From the NCBI GenBank assembly GCA_002780675.1, contig PEUR01000142.1, forward strand, positions 1-6,545: a stretch of DNA of 6,545 nt. Reading direction: 5' to 3'. The position numbers and the translations under genes were made by a program. Shown one piece after another: positions 1 to 6,545 of this stretch (positions are counted from its first letter, which is position 1; each line of letters begins with the position of its first letter). The notes beneath the pieces were generated by a model. It made no database searches and was not told where the DNA came from. It worked only from the letters and a program-made list of their open reading frames with translations. This stretch comes from Gallionellales bacterium CG03_land_8_20_14_0_80_55_15. Lineage in GTDB: Bacteria; Pseudomonadota; Gammaproteobacteria; Burkholderiales; Gallionellaceae.

Positions 1-758
1 TCGAAGAAGGCAATGTGCTGGAACGCGGCGGTGTGGCGTTTTCGCATGTGCAAGGCGACAAAATGCCCGCCTCGGCGACCGCGCATCGCCCGGAATTGGC
101 CGGGTGCAGTTGGGAGGCGATGGGCGTGTCGCTAGTGATGCACCCGAAGAACCCTTACGCGCCGACCACCCATGCCAACGTGCGCATGTTTATGGCACAC
201 AAGCCGGATGGCGAGACGGTATTCTGGTTCGGTGGCGGCATGGATCTCACCCCGTATTACGGCTTCGCGGAAGATGCCGTGCATTTCCATCAAATCTGCA
301 AAGATTCCCTAAGTGGCTTTGAGGGCGATCTGCACGCAAAATACAAGAAATGGTGCGATGAATACTTCTTCCTGAAGCATCGCAACGAACCACGCGGCAT
401 CGGTGGCATCTTCTTTGACGACCTTTCCGTGCCGGATTTTGCCACTGCCTTTGCCGTTCAGCAGAGCGTGGGCGATCATTTTCTGTCCGCCTATATCCCG
501 ATTCTGGAAAAGCGCAAGGACACGCCTTACGGCGAACGCGAGCGCGACTTCCAGTTATATCGTCGCGGGCGCTACGTCGAGTTTAATCTGGTGATAGATC
601 GCGGCACGATCTTCGGTCTGCAATCCAATGGCCGCACCGAATCCATCCTGCTCTCCATGCCGCCCATATGTACCTGGCGCTATGACTGGCATCCCGAATC
701 CGGCACGCCGGAAGCCGAACTTTACGACACCTTTCTGAAACCCAAAGACTGGGTATAG
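1..758 (+). CDS. hemF: Oxygen-dependent coproporphyrinogen III oxidase, 5'-truncated by the window
   Basis: HemF carries out the O2-dependent oxidative decarboxylation of coproporphyrinogen III to protoporphyrinogen IX in haem synthesis and is a cytosolic homodimer in known members. The reading frame is open from base 3 (first residues [16 protein letters not shown]) to a TAG at 756-758, giving 251 visible residues. Compared from memory with the roughly 300-residue E. coli protein, about 50 N-terminal residues lie outside the window, so the GTG at 15 is not a real start. The family signature is intact at visible residues 115-140: KKWC, then FFLKHRNE and [10 protein letters not shown]. Other conserved blocks are [50 protein letters not shown] and the terminal KDWV. 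No frameshift or missing motif is seen. The gene ends in its own terminator and faces the regulator gene tail to tail. The oxygen-independent enzymes HemN/HemZ are a different family and are excluded by these motifs. Confidence 0.97.
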   Translation, partial: EEGNVLERGGVAFSHVQGDKMPASATAHRPELAGCSWEAMGVSLVMHPKNPYAPTTHANVRMFMAHKPDGETVFWFGGGMDLTPYYGFAEDAVHFHQICKDSLSGFEGDLHAKYKKWCDEYFFLKHRNEPRGIGGIFFDDLSVPDFATAFAVQQSVGDHFLSAYIPILEKRKDTPYGERERDFQLYRRGRYVEFNLVIDRGTIFGLQSNGRTESILLSMPPICTWRYDWHPESGTPEAELYDTFLKPKDWV

Positions 759-766
759 CCACCAGA

Positions 767-785
767 CCCGCTGCGGCGGGCTTTT
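767..785 (+). terminator. Rho-independent terminator of hemF
   Basis: A perfect 5-bp GC stem (CCCGC at 767-771, GCGGG at 776-780) with a 4-base TGCG loop is followed by C and a run of four T (782-785), starting 8 bases after the hemF stop codon. The T-run lies on the + strand only, so it terminates hemF and not the convergent regulator gene, whose stop codon (784-786) overlaps the T-run. The stem is short, so efficiency may be moderate. Confidence 0.75.
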
Positions 786-1431
786 ATCTGGAGGTCGCCC
801 ACTCCGCCACCCCCTCCCGCAGATGGATGGCCGAATAGCCTTCCTGTTTGAGTAGCAGGACCGCATCGGCTGCCAACAGGCAGTACGGCCCGCGGCAGTA
901 AGCAACGATGGTGCGGTCTTTGGGTAATTCGTCCAGGCGTTGGCGCAGTTCTTCCAGCGGGATTGAGCGTGCAAAGGGAAGATGCGCGTTGAGGTATTCT
1001 TCCGACGGCCTCACGTCGAGTACCACCACCTCGCCCTTGCGCGCCGCCTTCAGCAGGCTGTCACGATCACTGTTCACCCAGTCATCCGGTTGGGAAACAA
1101 TTTTCTGCAACGCCAGTTGCAACTCGATCAAACGATCCTCGGCCAGTACATGAATCTGCACCCAAAGGTCGGCTACCGATTTGTCGGTAAGTCTATAGCA
1201 GATATTTTTACCTTGACGTCTGGTTTCGACCAAATGCGCCAGGCGCAACTCGCACAAATGCGAACTGGTTAGCTTCACACTGAGGGAAGCTTCAAGCGCC
1301 AGGGTTTCTACCGACTTTTCTCCCTGACACAGCAATTCGATCAGTTCCAGCCGTTTCGGGCTGGAGAAAACCTTGCCTATTCGTGCCACTTGTTCGTAGA
1401 GCGCATCCTTGATGCTGCGGGCATCTTTCAT
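784..1431 (-). CDS. ArsR/SmtB-family transcriptional regulator fused to a C-terminal rhodanese domain
   Basis: This 215-residue protein has two domains. Residues about 8-95 form an ArsR-type winged helix: VFSSPKRLELIELLCQGEKS, then the recognition-helix region SLSVKLTSSHLCELRLAHLV and the wing RRQGKNICYRLTD. Residues about 115-215 form a rhodanese fold with LDVRPSEEYLNAHLPFA and the active-site loop CRGPYC (C179-C184), ending in REGVAEWA. ArsR proteins are usually dimeric repressors released by metals or thiol chemistry; rhodaneses carry a cysteine persulfide. A fused sensor of reactive sulfur is therefore a reasonable inference, not shown here. Cysteines are C35, C60, C78, C179 and C184. The ATG at 1431 was chosen because it starts the conserved region and has a weak GGA about ten bases upstream; a GTG at 1494 would add 21 non-conserved residues and run through the promoter region. 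It is divergent from the dsrE-like operon, which it probably represses through the palindrome at 1510-1535. Confidence 0.92.
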   Translation of the reverse strand: MKDARSIKDALYEQVARIGKVFSSPKRLELIELLCQGEKSVETLALEASLSVKLTSSHLCELRLAHLVETRRQGKNICYRLTDKSVADLWVQIHVLAEDRLIELQLALQKIVSQPDDWVNSDRDSLLKAARKGEVVVLDVRPSEEYLNAHLPFARSIPLEELRQRLDELPKDRTIVAYCRGPYCLLAADAVLLLKQEGYSAIHLREGVAEWATSR

Positions 1432-1457
1432 TGTAACAATCCGTTGAATAGTGGAAT

Positions 1458-1472
1458 AAGTGTGTGACACTT
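1458..1472. repeat. Short inverted repeat in the regulator 5' region
   Basis: AAGTGT (1458-1463) and ACACTT (1467-1472) are perfect inverted arms around a 3-base spacer, 27 bases upstream of the regulator start codon at 1431. It could be an operator for the leftward transcript or a small RNA hairpin in its leader. It does not resemble the larger palindrome at 1510-1535, so the same protein need not bind both. A 6-bp arm repeat can occur by chance. Confidence 0.35.
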
Positions 1473-1481
1473 TAAACGGGA

Positions 1482-1511
1482 TTGACATAAACACACAACA
1501 GGTGCTCTAAT
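1482..1511 (+). promoter_or_regulatory. Sigma70-type promoter of the DsrE-methyltransferase operon
   Basis: A perfect -35 box TTGACA (1482-1487) is separated by 18 bp from a -10 box TCTAAT (1506-1511, five of six consensus bases). Transcription would start near 1518, about 37 bases before the ATG at 1555. The -10 box and predicted start lie under the left arm of the inverted repeat at 1510-1535, the arrangement expected of a strong promoter held off by a repressor. No equally good promoter was found on the opposite strand for the regulator. Confidence 0.72.
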
Positions 1512-1535
1512 CATTCCAGAAATTACTGGAATGAT
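1510..1535. promoter_or_regulatory. 26-bp palindromic operator, probable site of the divergent ArsR-rhodanese regulator
   Basis: ATCATTCCAG (1510-1519) and CTGGAATGAT (1526-1535) are perfect 10-bp inverted arms around the 6-base centre AAATTA. The repeat covers the end of the -10 box and the predicted +1 of the rightward promoter, so a bound dimer would block RNA polymerase. ArsR-family repressors typically bind imperfect AT-containing palindromes at this position. Assignment to the neighbouring regulator is inference from position and symmetry. As RNA, only the right arm and part of the left would be in the transcript, so a DNA operator is more likely than an RNA hairpin. Confidence 0.7.
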
Positions 1536-1554
1536 CATCATCTGGGAGTACGCC

Positions 1555-1905
1555 ATGAAAACCCTGTTCGTTTTTAACGAAGCGCCTTACGGCAGTGAAC
1601 GCACTTACAACGGCCTGCGTCTGGCAGGTGTACTTGCCCAGCAGGAAGGAAACGCGGTACGCGTTTTTCTGATTGGCGACGGGGCATCATCCGCTCACCG
1701 CAACCAGAAAGTGCCGCAGGGTTTCTACAGCATCGAGACGATGCTCGGCAACGTGATCCGGCACGGCGGAGAAGTTGGCACTTGCGCTACTTGCATGGAG
1801 GCACGCGGCATGACTGACGCTAATCTTGCGGACGGGGTACACCGCAGCACCCTGGCCGAATTGGCGGAGTGGACGGCGTGGGCGGACAAGGTTCTGGTGT
1901 TTTAG
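1555..1905 (+). CDS. DsrE/DsrF-family sulfur-relay-like protein with a CxxC pair
   Basis: The 116-residue product starts MKTLFVFNEAPYGSERTYNG and shows the alternating strand/helix pattern of the small DsrE/YchN fold (VRVFLIGDGASSAH near residues 35-48). A conserved-looking cysteine block GTCATCMEARGM carries C77 and C80; the position of C77 matches the region where DsrE-type proteins hold their sulfur-binding cysteine. Family members bind or pass sulfane sulfur as cysteine persulfide in the cytosol (DsrEFH, TusBCD, DsrE-like carriers). No signal peptide or membrane segment is visible. The ATG at 1555 is preceded by GGGAG (1544-1548) with a 6-base spacer; an upstream in-frame ATG at 1531 lies inside the operator and has no ribosome site, so it was rejected. 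It is the first gene behind the promoter at 1482-1511 and is followed after 2 bases by the methyltransferase. Exact sulfur donor and acceptor cannot be read from the sequence. Confidence 0.88.
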   Translation: MKTLFVFNEAPYGSERTYNGLRLAGVLAQQEGNAVRVFLIGDGASSAHRNQKVPQGFYSIETMLGNVIRHGGEVGTCATCMEARGMTDANLADGVHRSTLAELAEWTAWADKVLVF

Positions 1906-1907
1906 AG

Positions 1908-2528
1908 ATGGACTCAAAAACACATTGGGAAACAGTTTATTCAAGCAAATCAACGGATGAGGTGAGCTGGTTTCAACCCCATGCCGATCTTTCGCTGAAC
2001 CTCATCAAGGCAACTGGGGTAGGACGGGGGGCGGCCATCATAGACGTGGGCGGGGGCGCATCCACGCTGGTGGATGATCTGGTTGCCGAAGGCTACGCCG
2101 ACCTGACGGTACTCGACCTGTCAGCGGCTGCGCTGAAGGCAGCACGCAAACGACTGGGTGCAGAGGCTGACAGAGTGTGCTGGCTTGAAGCTGACATTAC
2201 CAAAGCAGCATTACCCGCCAGCCGTTATGACATCTGGCATGATCGCGCCGTATTCCATTTCCTCACTGCCCCCGCCGACCGTGCCGCTTACGTGCGGACT
2301 GTGTTGCGTGCGGTCAAACCGGGCGGTCATGTCATCGTCGCCACCTTTGCCGAAGATGGCCCGCTGCAATGCAGCGGCCTGCCCGTGATGCGCTACCGGG
2401 CGGATGAATTACACGACCAGTTCGGCGAGGCATTTACGCTGATCCAGCATCAGAAGGAAGAGCATCACACGCCGTTCGGCACGGTGCAACAGTTCGTTTA
2501 TTGCTACTGCCGCCGTATCAATGGCTGA
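1908..2528 (+). CDS. Class I SAM-dependent methyltransferase, substrate unknown, in operon with the DsrE-like gene
   Basis: The 206-residue protein begins MDSKTHWETVYSSKSTDEVSW and has the Rossmann-type SAM-binding set: motif I IIDVGGGAS (44-52), an acidic strand end VLDLS with D70 for the SAM ribose, EADIT (95-99), motif IV YDIWHDRAVFHFL (108-120), and VKPGGHVIVATF (137-148). The C-terminus HTPFGTVQQFVYCYCRR ends with C199 and C201. No transmembrane segment is seen. The ATG at 1908 follows the dsrE-like stop (1903-1905) by two bases, so translation is probably coupled; its ribosome site (GGTG, 1896-1899) is weak, in line with that. The in-frame ATG at 1869 lies inside the preceding gene and was not used. 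Small-molecule, thiol or chalcogen methylation would suit the sulfur context, but protein methylation (CSKMT-like relatives share the fold) is equally open. It ends in an 11-bp convergent overlap with the next gene. Confidence 0.88.
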   Translation: MDSKTHWETVYSSKSTDEVSWFQPHADLSLNLIKATGVGRGAAIIDVGGGASTLVDDLVAEGYADLTVLDLSAAALKAARKRLGAEADRVCWLEADITKAALPASRYDIWHDRAVFHFLTAPADRAAYVRTVLRAVKPGGHVIVATFAEDGPLQCSGLPVMRYRADELHDQFGEAFTLIQHQKEEHHTPFGTVQQFVYCYCRRING

Positions 2529-3147
2529 TCTTCCGCAGCACGATGCCGCGAAACCAGCCGCCCGCCATCAGCGGCACATCACTGAGCACTTCCAGCCCCG
2601 GCACTTGCTGCAAAACTTCCTCGAAAATCACATCCATGCGGGTAGCGATGCGCCGCGACAATGGGGTGAGCCAGCGTCTCAACGGTGCCGCCTGCCCCGG
2701 ACGCAGGAATTTATCGAACAGGATAATCGTGCCACCTGGTTTGAGAACCCGCGCTGCTTCGGACAAACAGCGCTGCGGGTCGGGGACGACGGCGGTGATG
2801 AGGTGCAGCACGACATGGTCGAAATGACCGTCAGAAAATGGCAACGCCATGCTGTCGCCCAGCACCCAATCCACCTGTAAATCGGTGCCGCGCGGACGGG
2901 CACGGGACAGCATCGCGGCGTTGAAATCGAGCGCCGTGTAGTGATGCAACGCAGGCAGCAAGGGCAAATCCAGCCCCGTGCCGATACCGCTCACCAGCAC
3001 GCGCCGCGCCACCTTGTTCGGCAAGGCGGCGAGCGAAACTCGCCGCGCTTCACGCATCGGGCGCTCGATTGCCCAGTCGTAGAGGGGCGCAATCAGACTG
3101 TAGCTCAGGCGCAGCAGCGGATTTTGGCGATAGGGTTGCTCGTTCAT
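2518..3147 (-). CDS. Class I SAM-dependent methyltransferase (UbiE/PmtA-like superfamily), distal gene of the oxyR operon
   Basis: This 209-residue protein starts MNEQPYRQNPLLRLSYSLIAPLYDW, followed by motif I VLVSGIGTGLDLPLL (50-64), D74 in YTALDFNAAML, LGDSMALPF (97-104), FDHVVLHLITAVVPDP (109-124) and ARVLKPGGTIILFDKF (132-147). This pattern is typical of the Methyltransf_11/UbiE-like superfamily, including phospholipid N-methyltransferases, but nothing fixes the substrate. The ATG at 3147 overlaps the oxyR stop as ATGA and has GGAG (3153-3156) five bases upstream, which decides it over the longer reading to 3243 that would add 32 residues inside oxyR. Coupled translation with OxyR suggests that it is made under the same control. 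Its motifs differ from those of the methyltransferase at 1908-2528, so the two are not a recent duplication. The last 11 bp overlap that gene tail to tail. Confidence 0.87.
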   Translation of the reverse strand: MNEQPYRQNPLLRLSYSLIAPLYDWAIERPMREARRVSLAALPNKVARRVLVSGIGTGLDLPLLPALHHYTALDFNAAMLSRARPRGTDLQVDWVLGDSMALPFSDGHFDHVVLHLITAVVPDPQRCLSEAARVLKPGGTIILFDKFLRPGQAAPLRRWLTPLSRRIATRMDVIFEEVLQQVPGLEVLSDVPLMAGGWFRGIVLRKISH

Positions 3148-4055
3148 AGGGTCTCCAGATGCGTGATGCCGCTTATCTCGGCCAGCGCGATGGCTTGCGC
3201 TAAAGCCTCGACCGCTTGCGTGCGGGTAAAACTTTTGCGCCACGCCAGAGCGATGCGCCGCGAGGGAACGGGCTTGCTGAACGGGATGATGCGTAGCAAT
3301 TTGCTGCGATAGCGCGGGCTGTTGGCGGAAGCGGGCAGCACGGTGATGCCCAGCCCCGATGCGACCATATTGCGTATCGTTTCCAGCGAGGTTCCCTGCT
3401 GGATTTCTGCGCCCTTACGGTGCAATTCCGGACAGGCTTCCTCGACCTGATTGCTGAAGCAATGCCCCGCATCCAGCAGCAACACTTTTTCACCCGACAA
3501 TTCAGGCGCGCGGATGCTGCGCCGCGCCGCCCAGCCGTGTTCGCTGTTGACCACCACCTGAAAAGGTTCGTCATACAGGGCGTGGGTGAGAATACTGGCA
3601 TCGCCGAACGGCAGCGCGATGATGATGACATCCAGACGGCCATTGCGCAGCAGCCCTTCCAGATTCGCCGTGATGTTCTCTTCCACTTCCAGCGCCATTT
3701 GCGGCGCGACTTCTTTCAAGGCGGGAATCAGGTCGGGCAGCAGGTAGGGGCCGACGCTGTGGATGATGCCGACTCGCAAGGGGGAGATGAGCTGATTCCT
3801 GCCTTCAGCGGCGAGCGCCGGGATGCGTTCCGCTTCTTCCAGTACGCGCTGTGCCTGTGCGACGATGGCCGTGCCGATGGGGGTCGGCGTGACATAGCTC
3901 TTGCCGCGCTCGAAAATTTTTACACCCAGCTCTTCTTCCAATTTCTGAATTGCCAGAGACAGCGCGGGCTGGCTGATGAAAGCCTTTTCTGCGGCGCGAC
4001 GAAAGTTGCGTTCCTGCGCCACGGCGACGATAAAGCGGAGTTCGTTGAGTGTCAT
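3144..4055 (-). CDS. oxyR: LysR-family hydrogen peroxide sensor OxyR
   Basis: OxyR is a cytosolic LysR-type regulator that forms an intramolecular disulfide on H2O2 exposure and then activates antioxidant genes. The 303-residue product has the N-terminal winged helix (LNELRFIVAVAQERNFRRAA, then SQPALSLAIQKLEEELG, residues 3-44) and an effector domain with VGPYLLPDLIPAL and TSLETIRNMVASGLGITVLP, both close to E. coli OxyR. The peroxidatic and resolving cysteines are present as GHC (C199) and EEAC (C208), at the same numbers and 9-residue spacing as in E. coli. These are two of its very few cysteines. The ATG at 4055 is preceded by GGAGG (4060-4064) with a 4-base spacer. The gene is divergent from katG over 123 bp and shares an ATGA junction with the downstream methyltransferase. 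The predicted promoter (4075-4104) overlaps two T-N11-A palindromes, suggesting negative autoregulation as is usual for LysR proteins. Confidence 0.95.
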   Translation of the reverse strand: MTLNELRFIVAVAQERNFRRAAEKAFISQPALSLAIQKLEEELGVKIFERGKSYVTPTPIGTAIVAQAQRVLEEAERIPALAAEGRNQLISPLRVGIIHSVGPYLLPDLIPALKEVAPQMALEVEENITANLEGLLRNGRLDVIIIALPFGDASILTHALYDEPFQVVVNSEHGWAARRSIRAPELSGEKVLLLDAGHCFSNQVEEACPELHRKGAEIQQGTSLETIRNMVASGLGITVLPASANSPRYRSKLLRIIPFSKPVPSRRIALAWRKSFTRTQAVEALAQAIALAEISGITHLETL

Positions 4056-4065
4056 ATTGCCTCCA

Positions 4066-4086
4066 GTGATTTGAATAATAAATCAC
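4066..4086. promoter_or_regulatory. LysR-type palindrome proximal to oxyR
   Basis: GTGATTT (4066-4072) and AAATCAC (4080-4086) are perfect 7-bp inverted arms around a 7-base spacer. Within them lies the T-N11-A pattern of LysR-family sites. The repeat sits over the predicted oxyR -10 box (4075-4080), so bound OxyR would repress its own gene. It does not match the E. coli ATAG-type consensus well, so OxyR binding is inferred from place and symmetry. Confidence 0.6.
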
Positions 4087-4104
4087 GTCGCCTTGAAAAA
4101 TCAA
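4075..4104 (-). promoter_or_regulatory. Predicted promoter of the oxyR-methyltransferase operon
   Basis: Read leftwards, TTGATT (4099-4104, four of six -35 bases) and TATTAT (4075-4080, five of six -10 bases) are 18 bp apart. The start point would be near 4068, about a dozen bases before the oxyR ATG, which leaves just enough leader for the GGAGG at 4060-4064. Both boxes are inside the two palindromes described separately. On the + strand no convincing -35 box is seen for katG; a weak TACATT (4129-4134) may serve as -10, fitting an activator-dependent promoter. Confidence 0.5.
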
Positions 4105-4114
4105 TTGGATTGAT
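4100..4114. promoter_or_regulatory. LysR-type palindrome between oxyR and katG
   Basis: ATCAAT (4100-4105) and ATTGAT (4109-4114) flank TGG and give a 15-bp T-N11-A palindrome. Its centre is 31 bp from that of the repeat at 4066-4086, about three helical turns, so both could be contacted on one face by an OxyR tetramer. It lies about 65 bp upstream of the katG start codon, suited to activation of katG, and covers the predicted oxyR -35 box. Confidence 0.6.
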
Positions 4115-4151
4115 GGTGAGACAACGCCTACATTGCGGACGTAGCATTTAA

Positions 4152-6374
<2,223 letters not shown>

Positions 6375-6393
6375 AAATCATTTAGCGGTTAAA

Positions 6394-6426
6394 CTGGCTG
6401 CGCTATCGGTTTGGTGGTGCAGCCAG
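6394..6426 (+). repeat. Long RNA hairpin between katG and the next small ORF
   Basis: CTGGCTGC (6394-6401) pairs perfectly with GCAGCCAG (6419-6426). The stem extends inward by six further pairs, three of them G-U (6402-6407 with 6413-6418), to a 5-base loop, giving about 14 bp. There is no T-run behind it on the + strand, so it is not a standard intrinsic terminator. Its 3' arm runs into the ribosome site AGGGAG (6425-6430) of the following small ORF. It may stabilise the katG mRNA 3' end, attenuate readthrough, or modulate translation of the small ORF. The G-U pairs argue for function as RNA rather than as a protein-binding site. Confidence 0.6.
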
Positions 6427-6437
6427 GGAGCAACATC

Positions 6438-6521
6438 ATGAATACACGGTTGCATTTAGCGTTTCAAGGCGAGGCATGGTCGCATGATTTTGTGTCTGCA
6501 TTACGGGAAAATAAAAACTGA
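6438..6521 (+). CDS. Small ORF of 27 codons after katG, function unknown
   Basis: The ATG at 6438 follows AGGGAG (6425-6430) with a 7-base spacer and reads MNTRLHLAFQGEAWSHDFVS plus ALRENKN before TGA (6519-6521). The good ribosome site and the tight junction to a second start at 6531 support translation, perhaps as a leader peptide coupled to that gene. I do not recognise the peptide. It has no membrane segment or signal sequence. One odd feature is HDFVSAL, which resembles the KatG C-terminal LHDFVAAW, with 13 identical bases in the same frame (6302-6314 and 6482-6494), so it may instead be a decayed fragment. Translation is uncertain. Confidence 0.4.
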   Translation: MNTRLHLAFQGEAWSHDFVSALRENKN

Positions 6522-6530
6522 GGGATGAAT

Positions 6531-6545
6531 ATGGATGCTGCACTG
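6531..6545 (+). CDS. Start of a downstream gene, cut by the window end
   Basis: An ATG at 6531 has GAGGGA (6520-6525) five bases upstream and opens a frame reading MDAAL to the last base. The in-frame ATG at 6525 is inside this ribosome site and less likely. Only five codons are visible, so no product can be named. It starts nine bases after the small ORF stop, which suggests coupling, and may be co-transcribed with katG since no terminator is seen between them. Confidence 0.4.

Noticed and set aside
767..785. Bidirectional terminator serving the regulator gene as well
   Set aside because: Reading on the - strand there is no T-run after the stem, so only the hemF direction is supported.
1432..1494. 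21-residue N-terminal extension of the ArsR-rhodanese protein
   Set aside because: It begins at a GTG without a ribosome site, is not ArsR-like, and would run through the promoter region; the ATG at 1431 fits the family length.
1908..2528. Arsenite methyltransferase ArsM, suggested by the ArsR-type neighbour
   Set aside because: The protein is short and lacks the spread conserved cysteines of ArsM; its cysteines (C91, C155, C199, C201) do not fit that arrangement, and no other arsenic gene is present.
2518..3147. Ubiquinone/menaquinone methyltransferase UbiE
   Set aside because: General superfamily motifs match, but the N-terminal region and motif I (VLVSGIGTG) differ from what I recall of UbiE, and no quinone genes are nearby; left as substrate unknown.
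3420..4151. 243-codon + strand frame opposite oxyR
   Set aside because: OxyR on the - strand shows clear family motifs throughout; this frame is its shadow, rich in Q, R and D without domain motifs.
6394..6426. Intrinsic terminator of katG
   Set aside because: The stem is strong but is followed by GGAGCAACATC on the + strand with no T-run.

Overview
This looks like a chromosomal segment of a Gram-negative, probably betaproteobacterial organism. The evidence is indirect: moderately high GC, dense gene packing, an OxyR with cysteines at exactly residues 199 and 208, a full-length proteobacterial-type KatG, an oxygen-dependent HemF, and a sulfur-flavoured ArsR-rhodanese/DsrE gene pair of the kind found in sulfur- and iron-oxidising or facultative Betaproteobacteria. 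The lineage is inference; there is no rRNA or other marker in the window.

Layout. Positions 1-758 (+) hold the 3' part of hemF, closed by a compact intrinsic terminator. Positions 784-1431 (-) encode an ArsR-type winged-helix regulator fused to a rhodanese domain. A 123-bp divergent intergenic region follows, with a strong sigma70-like promoter reading right and a perfect 10+10 bp inverted repeat over its -10/+1 region. That promoter should drive a two-gene operon: a DsrE-family protein with a CxxC pair (1555-1905) and, two bases later, a class I SAM-dependent methyltransferase (1908-2528). This gene ends in an 11-bp convergent overlap with a second, unrelated-looking SAM methyltransferase (2518-3147, -), which is the distal gene of an oxyR operon (oxyR 3144-4055, -; ATGA overlap). 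oxyR is divergent from katG (4179-6374, +). The 123-bp oxyR-katG intergenic region carries two LysR-type (T-N11-A) palindromes that coincide with the predicted oxyR -10 and -35 boxes. After katG come a 14-bp RNA hairpin without a U-tract, a 27-codon small ORF with a good ribosome binding site, and the first codons of a further gene that runs off the window.

How the parts may work together. The right half is a classical peroxide-defence unit: OxyR senses H2O2 through C199/C208, should activate katG and probably represses itself, and is translationally coupled to a methyltransferase of unknown substrate. The left half looks like a self-contained sulfur-stress divergon: a repressor whose rhodanese domain could react with persulfide, controlling a DsrE sulfur-carrier-like protein and a methyltransferase. 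Its combined function (for example reactive sulfur sensing, sulfur transfer and thiol or chalcogen methylation) is inference, but it is the most interesting candidate system in the window. HemF makes haem precursor, and KatG is a haem enzyme; nothing in the sequence shows that they are co-regulated.
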